31,048 nucleotides of DNA from DASTYK01 sp964384585 (lineage in GTDB: Bacteria > Gemmatimonadota > Gemmatimonadetes > Longimicrobiales > RSA9). Made by a program: the position numbers and the translations under genes. The stretch is from positions 1 to 31,048 of the forward strand of contig CAYLME010000021.1 in assembly GCA_964384585.1 (NCBI GenBank), read 5' to 3'. This document shows, in pieces, positions 26,297 to 31,048 of this stretch (its first letter is position 1; the number at the start of each line of letters is the position of its first letter). The notes under the pieces are model-generated. The model saw only the letters and a program-made list of their open reading frames with translations. It was not told the origin of the DNA and made no database searches.

Positions 26297-28404
26297 TCGG
26301 TTGCGACGCCTCCACTCGATGCCGCGTCCTCGGCAATCGCCGCCTTGCGCGAGAGACGCATCTTGCCCTTCTCGTCGATCGAGAGGAGCTTGACGCGCAC
26401 CGGGTCGCCCTTCTTGACGACGTCCTCCGTCTTGTCGGTGCGGCCTTCCTGCATCTCCGAGATGTGCAGCAGCCCCTCGGTGCCCGGCATGATCTCGATG
26501 AACGCGCCGAACGTGGTCGTCGACTTCACGATGCCGTCGTAGATGCGACCGACCTCGGGCTCCTGCGTCATCGCGGCAATCCGCTCGCGCGCCTTCTCGC
26601 CGCCGATGCCGGACACGCTCGCGATCGTGATCAGGCCGCTGTCGTCGATGCTGATCTTCGCACCCGTATCCTCTTCCAGGCCACGGATGTTCTTGCCCTT
26701 CGGGCCGATCACCTCGCCGATCTTCGACGGATTGATCTGCATCGTGATGATGCGCGGCGCCCACTCCGACATCTCGGTACGATGCGTCGTGATCGCCTTG
26801 TCCATCTCGTCGAGGATGTGCATGCGGCCGCGCTTCGCGCGCTGCAGCGCATCGCGCATCACGTCGATCGAGATGCCGTCGATCTTGAGGTCCATCTGGA
26901 TCGACGTCACGCCCGTACGCGTGCCTGCGACCTTGAAGTCCATGTCACCGAGCGCATCCTCCATCCCGAGGATGTCGGTCAGCACCTCGATCTTGTCGCC
27001 TTCCTTGATCAGCCCCATCGCGACGCCTGCGCATGCCGCCTTGACCGGTACGCCGGCGTCCATCAGCGACAGCGACGCGCTGCACACCGACGCCATCGAC
27101 GAGCTGCCGTTCGACTCGAGCACCTCGGAGACGACGCGGATCGTGTACGGGAACTCCTCGAACGGCGGGAGCAGCGGCTGGATCGCGCGCTCTGCAAGCG
27201 CGCCATGGCCCTGCTCGCGACGCGACGTGCCGCGGATCGGCTTGGCTTCCCCGGTCGAGAACGGCGGGAAGTTGTAGTGCAGCATGAACGACTTGGTCGT
27301 CTCGCTGGCAACATTGATGTTGTCGATCCGCTGCTCGTCGTCCTGCGTACCGAGCGTGACCACGCCGAGCGACTGCGTCGAGCCGCGCGTGAACAGTGCA
27401 CTGCCATGCGTGCGCGGCAGCACACCGACCTCGGACGTGATCGGTCGCACTTCATCCGGCTTGCGACCATCGGAGCGTATGCCCTTCTCGATGATCTGAC
27501 GCCGCATCGAGGTCTTCTCGGACAGGTAGAGCAGCTCCTTGATCTCGGTCTCCTGCTCCGGGAACTCCTCGGCGAGCGACGCCTGGACTTCCTCGCGCAC
27601 CGCCGCGAGCACCTCGTTGCGCGCGGCCTTGTCGGCAATCTGCATGGCGTCGGCGATGCGGTCGCTGGCCAGCGCCTCGACGCGTGAACGCAGCTGCTCG
27701 GCCGGCTCGACCGGCGTCCACGCCATCTCCGGCTGCTTGACCGGCTCGACGAACTCGCGCTGCAGCGCGCACAGCTCGCGGATGCCGGCATGCGCGGCCT
27801 CGAGCGCATCACCGACATCTTCCTCGGTGATCTCCATCGAGCCGCCCTCGACCATCAGGATGCCCTTCTCCGTGCCGGCAACGACGATGTCCACGTCGCT
27901 GTACTCCAGCTGCTGGAACGTCGGGTTCAGCACCCACTGGTCCTGGATGCGAGCGACGCGCACCGCGGCGATCGGCTCCGCAAACGGGATCTTCGACATC
28001 GACAGTGCGATCGACGCACCGAGCATCGAGATCACGTCCGGCGCGTTCTCCTGGTCCGCCGACAGCACGTGCACCATGATCTGCGTCTCGTGCATGAAGC
28101 CGTCGGGGAACAGCGGACGGATCGGGCGGTCGATCAGGCGTGCCGTCAGGATCTCGCCTTCGCCCGGCCGGGTCTCGCGCTTGAAGAAGCCGCCCGGGAA
28201 CTTACCGGCGGCGTACGAACGCTCGCGGTACTCGACCGTCAGCGGGAAGAACGGCAGGTGTGTCGGCCGGTCCTGCGCGACCGCCGTGACGAGCGCGACC
28301 GTCTCGCCGTACTGGACCAGCACGGCGCCGTGCGCCTGACGCGCCATCCGTCCCGTCTCGAGGATCAGCTTACGGCCCGCAAACGTGCGTTCGATTCTAT
28401 GCAT
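26293..28404 (-). CDS. pnp: Polyribonucleotide nucleotidyltransferase (PNPase)
   Basis: A 703-residue phosphorolytic 3'-5' exoribonuclease, near the E. coli length of 711, acting as a trimer in mRNA decay. Two RNase PH domains flank a helical linker. The first has FPGGFFKRETRPGEGE; the active second has GTSRREQGHGALAERA and the acidic GTRTGVTSIQMDLKIDG. The KH domain (INPSKIGEVIGPKGKNI) and S1 domain (GAFIEIMPGTEGLLHISEM) follow. The ATG at 28404 has AGGAA at good spacing. It lies 114 nt after rpsO, with a long hairpin in between that resembles, in position, the RNase III autoregulation site of E. coli pnp. Confidence 0.97.
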   Translation of the reverse strand: MHRIERTFAGRKLILETGRMARQAHGAVLVQYGETVALVTAVAQDRPTHLPFFPLTVEYRERSYAAGKFPGGFFKRETRPGEGEILTARLIDRPIRPLFPDGFMHETQIMVHVLSADQENAPDVISMLGASIALSMSKIPFAEPIAAVRVARIQDQWVLNPTFQQLEYSDVDIVVAGTEKGILMVEGGSMEITEEDVGDALEAAHAGIRELCALQREFVEPVKQPEMAWTPVEPAEQLRSRVEALASDRIADAMQIADKAARNEVLAAVREEVQASLAEEFPEQETEIKELLYLSEKTSMRRQIIEKGIRSDGRKPDEVRPITSEVGVLPRTHGSALFTRGSTQSLGVVTLGTQDDEQRIDNINVASETTKSFMLHYNFPPFSTGEAKPIRGTSRREQGHGALAERAIQPLLPPFEEFPYTIRVVSEVLESNGSSSMASVCSASLSLMDAGVPVKAACAGVAMGLIKEGDKIEVLTDILGMEDALGDMDFKVAGTRTGVTSIQMDLKIDGISIDVMRDALQRAKRGRMHILDEMDKAITTHRTEMSEWAPRIITMQINPSKIGEVIGPKGKNIRGLEEDTGAKISIDDSGLITIASVSGIGGEKARERIAAMTQEPEVGRIYDGIVKSTTTFGAFIEIMPGTEGLLHISEMQEGRTDKTEDVVKKGDPVRVKLLSIDEKGKMRLSRKAAIAEDAASSGGVATE

Positions 28405-28444
28405 GGTGGTTCCTGTCGGTGGGATGATGCTCCCCGATTGCACG

Positions 28445-28491
28445 ACGCGCAGGCGCGACGAGCCGGATGCCGGCCCGTCGCACCTGCGCGT
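28445..28491 (-). promoter_or_regulatory. Long RNA hairpin in the rpsO-pnp intergenic region
   Basis: On the minus-strand transcript the arms 28470-28491 and 28445-28466 pair over 22 bp without a mismatch, using two G-U wobbles, around a 3-nt loop. No U-tract follows, so a terminator is unlikely. The length suits cleavage by RNase III. The stem ends 40 nt before the pnp start. Confidence 0.7.
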
Positions 28492-28518
28492 TGTCGTCTT
28501 GCGGCATGTGGCCCGGCA

Positions 28519-28779
28519 TCAATGCCGGAGCCCCAGGTCCTCGATCAGGGAGCGATACCGCTCGAGATCCTGCCGCTTCAGATACTCCAGAAGCCGACGC
28601 CTGCGGCCGACCATCTTGAGCAGGCCGCGACGGCTGTGGTGGTCCTTGGCGTGTTTCCGGAAATGATCCGTCAACTCGTTGATCCGGGTCGTCAGCAGTG
28701 CGATCTGGACCGGCGCGCTGCCGCGGTCTTCCGGATGCAACTGGTACTTCTTGATGACTTCTTCCTTATCGAACCCCAT
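28519..28779 (-). CDS. rpsO: 30S ribosomal protein S15
   Basis: An 86-residue protein of usual S15 size (E. coli 89). It binds the three-way junction of 16S rRNA early in assembly. The conserved run TGSxxxQ is represented by DRGSAPVQIALLT. The LTDHFRKHAKDHHSRRGLL segment, with the RNA-contacting His/Asp/Ser residues, and LLEYLKRQD follow. The ATG at 28779 is preceded by GGAGG at about 10 nt. It lies 59 nt after ribF and before pnp, the classic order. In E. coli S15 represses its own translation; no equivalent structure is evident here. Confidence 0.97.
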   Translation of the reverse strand: MGFDKEEVIKKYQLHPEDRGSAPVQIALLTTRINELTDHFRKHAKDHHSRRGLLKMVGRRRRLLEYLKRQDLERYRSLIEDLGLRH

Positions 28780-28829
28780 TTGGGTTCCGCCTCCGCGAGA
28801 GTCTACGCTGGTCGGGAAGCCAGTCCCTT

Positions 28830-28848
28830 GCTAGCCTTTCACGCTAGC
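28830..28848 (-). other. Short hairpin at the ribF stop codon
   Basis: The self-complementary GCTAGC occurs twice, 7 nt apart (28830-28835 and 28843-28848), overlapping the ribF stop. It is short, with no U-tract, and may be fortuitous. Confidence 0.3.
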
Positions 28849-29786
28849 GGAAGTCGCCCTGTGCCGCAAGCGCCCGCGCCCGCCGCCAGGACGCGACGCG
28901 CGTTGCGCACGTCCTCGTGCATGGCCGCGACCAGCGCATCCGCGTTTGCGAAGCGCTCGACGCCCCGCAGCCGCTCGCACAGGTCCACCCGCACGTGCCG
29001 GCCATAGAGATTGCCCTCCCAGTCCAGCAGGTGCAGCTCGATGGTGGGCGCGGCGCCGATGAAGGTGGGGCGCGGCCCCACGTGGAGTACGCCGTCGATG
29101 ATTCCCTCCCGCAGGACCGCGCGCGCGACATAGATGCCCTCGGCCGGCAGCAGCTTGGCAGGGTCGTTCACCTCGATGTTGGCTGTCGGAAAGCCCAGGT
29201 GCCGTCCGCGGCCGTCACCCCGGACGACCGTGCCACGGATGCTGTAGGCGCGACCCAGCCCGTCGGCAGCCTCCCGTACCTCACCCGCGGCGATCGCCCG
29301 CCGGATCCGGGTCGAGCTGATCGGGGCGGTGCCGGCCTGGACGGGCTCGACGACTTCCACGTCGAAGCCATAGCGCTCGCCCGCAGCACGCATCGTCGTC
29401 ACATCACCTTTGCGGCCGCGACCAAAGCCGTGGTCGTAGCCGGTGACGAGGTGACTCAGGCCAAAGCGCGCCACGAGGATCTCCTCGACGAAACGCTCCG
29501 GCTCGAAGGCCGCGAGCGCCCGGTCGAAACGGAGGAAGACGGCATAGGTCAGTCCGGACTCCGCCAGGATCTCCATCTTCTCGACGGGCGTAGTGAGCAG
29601 CGGCGGGGCAGCGTCGGGCCTGACGATGCGCAGCGGATGCGGGTCGAATGTGACGAGGATGCTGGGACGGTCGCGCTCGCGCGCGCGCTGCACCACGCGC
29701 TGCAGCAGTTCCCAGTGACCGCGATGCACGCCGTCGAACGTGCCGACCGTGAGGATGGCGCCCGAATGCGCGAGTGGTGGTGTCAC
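28839..29786 (-). CDS. ribF: Bifunctional riboflavin kinase / FAD synthetase
   Basis: A 315-residue enzyme converting riboflavin to FMN and FMN to FAD. The adenylyltransferase domain has GTFDGVHRGH (HRGH at 21-24), VTGYDHGFGRGRKG and ISSTRIR (156-162). The kinase domain has GRHLGFPTAN (194-203) and the late Glu-containing ELHLLDWEGNLYG. The start is GTG at 29786, in a GTGA quartet with the truB stop; the longer open frame upstream lies inside truB. No FMN riboswitch is possible in front, because truB is contiguous. The order truB-ribF-rpsO is common in bacteria. Confidence 0.96.
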   Translation of the reverse strand: MTPPLAHSGAILTVGTFDGVHRGHWELLQRVVQRARERDRPSILVTFDPHPLRIVRPDAAPPLLTTPVEKMEILAESGLTYAVFLRFDRALAAFEPERFVEEILVARFGLSHLVTGYDHGFGRGRKGDVTTMRAAGERYGFDVEVVEPVQAGTAPISSTRIRRAIAAGEVREAADGLGRAYSIRGTVVRGDGRGRHLGFPTANIEVNDPAKLLPAEGIYVARAVLREGIIDGVLHVGPRPTFIGAAPTIELHLLDWEGNLYGRHVRVDLCERLRGVERFANADALVAAMHEDVRNARRVLAAGAGACGTGRLPLA

Positions 29787-30664
29787 ACGAACACCTTGTT
29801 CGGCTCGAGGCGCCCGCCTGCGGCCCGTCCGATCGCGAGCAGACGATCCTCGTGCAGCACGAGGATCGTCTCTGCATCGGGGAGCGCGCACTGCACCGGC
29901 CGTCCGTGCGTGAGATGCCGCGCGTCGTCATCGTCCACGCTCATGCGCGGGAATGTAGCCAGTGCAGCGGCCGGTGCGATCAACGCAGCGGCAACGGCGG
30001 CGGGGTCACCGAGTTGCTCCAGGCTGAGCGCGTCCGCGACGCTGTGCGGCCCGATCGCGGTCCGCCGCAGTGCCGCCAGGTGCCCGCAGGTGCCAAGACG
30101 GTCCGCCACGTCGCGCGCAATCGAACGGATGTAGGTGCCGCTCGAACAGCGCACGTGAAACGTCGCATCGGGCAGCGCGATCCCGATCACGTCGATCGCG
30201 TGAATCTCGACTTCGACTTCAGGCAGCTCCACCTCCTCGCCGCGTCGTGCGAGACGGTAGGCGCGCTCGCCGCTGATCTTCCTGGCCGAGTAGGCGGGTG
30301 GCCGCTGCGGGCGGACGCCGGTTTCGGCAGCGAAGGCTGCGCGGATGCGCGCATCGTCCAGTGACTGCCATGCGCTGCTCTCGGCGACCACGCTGCCCGT
30401 CGCGTCATCGGTATCCGTCGTCGCGCCGAAGCGCATCGTCGCGCGGTACGACTTGCTCATGTCCGTGAGGTATTCGGCGATGCGCGTCGCGCGGCCGATG
30501 CACAGCAGCAGCAGGCCGGACGCGAAGGGATCCAGCGTACCGGTGTGTCCGATGCGCCTCTCGCCCAGCGCCCGCCGCGCCTGCGCCACGATATCGTGCG
30601 AGGTGGGGCCCACCGGCTTGTCCACCGGCAGCACCCCTTCGAGCGACTCACGACTCTTCGTCAT
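29783..30664 (-). CDS. truB: tRNA pseudouridine(55) synthase
   Basis: A 293-residue enzyme making pseudouridine 55 in the T loop of tRNAs. The opening LPVDKPVGPTSHD, the catalytic-loop motif GHTGTLDPFASGLL (Asp45), the SKSYRA strand, RPPAYSARKISGERAY and the C-terminal VRCSSGTYIRSIARD are all present. A PUA-like tail follows (from about 240). The ATG at 30664 overlaps the end of rbfA by 17 nt, and the stop overlaps ribF. The 3' part of the gene contains a perfect 14-bp inverted repeat (29841-29871). Confidence 0.96.
   Translation of the reverse strand: MTKSRESLEGVLPVDKPVGPTSHDIVAQARRALGERRIGHTGTLDPFASGLLLLCIGRATRIAEYLTDMSKSYRATMRFGATTDTDDATGSVVAESSAWQSLDDARIRAAFAAETGVRPQRPPAYSARKISGERAYRLARRGEEVELPEVEVEIHAIDVIGIALPDATFHVRCSSGTYIRSIARDVADRLGTCGHLAALRRTAIGPHSVADALSLEQLGDPAAVAAALIAPAAALATFPRMSVDDDDARHLTHGRPVQCALPDAETILVLHEDRLLAIGRAAGGRLEPNKVFV
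29841..29871 (-). repeat. Perfect 14-bp inverted repeat inside truB
   Basis: AGACGATCCTCGTG (29841-29854) and its exact complement (29858-29871) flank a 3-nt centre. It encodes part of the C-terminal TILVLHEDRLL segment. In RNA it would be a stable stem 54 nt before the ribF start. No U-tract follows. Confidence 0.6.
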
Positions 30665-31025
30665 CCGTCTCCACCGGAGGCACCTCGCGCATCACTTCGC
30701 CCAGCAGTTTCTCGATGCGCTGCGCGTGAGCGAGTGTGTCATCCCACGTGAAGTGCAGCTCAGGCGCACGCCGGATGTGCAGCCGCCGTCCGATCTCGCG
30801 GCGGATGAACGGCTCGGCCCCGTCGAGCCCCGCGAGTGTCGTCTCGCGCACGGACGCATCGAGCGCGGTCACGTACACTTTTGCGTGATACAGGTCCGGC
30901 GACACCTCGACGTGCGTGACCGTGACCGCGCCAACGCGCGGATCGCGCACCTCGTTGTGCAGGATGTCCATCAGCTCGCGCCGGAACTGCTCGTTCAGAC
31001 GCTCAACGCGCCGGTGTCCAGCCAT
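30648..31025 (-). CDS. rbfA: Ribosome-binding factor A
   Basis: A 125-residue KH-fold factor that binds immature 30S subunits near helix 1 of 16S rRNA. Typical segments: the N-terminal RVERLNEQFRRELMDILHNEVRDPR helix region, VTVTHVEVSPDLYHAKVYV, and RRLHIRRAPELHFTWDDT. An acidic tail, ETDDEES, ends the protein. The ATG at 31025 has GGAG at good spacing; the GTG 6 nt upstream is too close to that site. The final 23 bases of the window precede it and are too few to assign, although infB is the usual upstream neighbour. Its stop lies inside truB. Confidence 0.94.
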   Translation of the reverse strand: MAGHRRVERLNEQFRRELMDILHNEVRDPRVGAVTVTHVEVSPDLYHAKVYVTALDASVRETTLAGLDGAEPFIRREIGRRLHIRRAPELHFTWDDTLAHAQRIEKLLGEVMREVPPVETDDEES

Positions 31026-31048
31026 GTCCACTCCGTTGCTTCGGGACC

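Noticed and set aside
24146..26542. Plus-strand open frame of 798 codons opposite ald, the M16 peptidase and the end of pnp
   Set aside because: It spans three well-supported genes on the other strand, is rich in Arg, His and Asp with no recognisable domain, and is a known by-product of GC-rich codon usage.
25052..26764. Longer version of the M16 peptidase starting inside pnp
   Set aside because: The extra 156 residues lie entirely within pnp and have shadow-like composition. The GTGA junction at 26293-26296 gives a natural start.
28800..28828. TAGACT as a -10 for rpsO
   Set aside because: The hexamer fits TATAAT reasonably, but no -35 lies at a suitable distance; rpsO may be read from the upstream genes.

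Overview
This window is a dense, GC-rich bacterial chromosome segment. Almost every base is coding, and most genes lie on the minus strand. The gene set (DUF4159 and DUF4175 proteins, a large secreted M14 peptidase of a characteristic type, an archaeal/eukaryotic-type prolyl-tRNA synthetase, the order mreBCD-rodA-accD-folC) suggests Gemmatimonadota. That assignment is inferred from gene content and remembered family distribution, not from a search. There are no rRNA or tRNA genes, CRISPR arrays, insertion sequences, phage genes or other signs of recent transfer, and no gene-free stretch reaches 300 bases.

Layout from left to right. 1-3214 (minus): rsmI, then a DUF4159 protein and a DUF4175 protein cut by the left edge; all three overlap by 4 nt. 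3251-3636 (minus): thioredoxin with a strong terminator. 3739-4149 (plus): methylmalonyl-CoA epimerase. 4195-9934 (minus): M14 peptidase, clpB and an NTF2-like lipoprotein. 10047-10668 (plus): a small lipoprotein and a small Cys-rich protein. 10700-22507 (minus): an apparently continuous run of eleven genes, mreB-mreC-mreD-rodA-accD-folC-hisS-(91-aa membrane protein)-proS-lysA-guaA, with gaps of 0-16 nt or short overlaps. 22746-23741 (minus): a four-helix membrane protein, then dut. 23851-31025 (minus): rbfA-truB-ribF-rpsO-pnp-M16 peptidase-ald, ending in a clear terminator.

Functionally this is mainly core genome. The right-hand block is the widespread translation/RNA-decay cluster (30S maturation, tRNA pseudouridylation, flavin cofactors, S15, PNPase). 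The central block links cell elongation (MreBCD, RodA) to fatty-acid initiation, folate, two aminoacyl-tRNA synthetases, lysine and GMP synthesis. The left part holds protein quality control, redox and envelope-associated proteins.

I found no convincing undescribed multi-gene system. The points most worth checking are non-coding or organisational. A 22-bp RNA hairpin lies between rpsO and pnp, where E. coli has its RNase III autoregulatory site. A perfect 14-bp inverted repeat lies inside truB. Four candidate promoters share an unusual -10 pattern, two of them back-to-back. The mreBCD-rodA operon has no PBP2 gene. Several small membrane or Cys-rich proteins have no assigned function.
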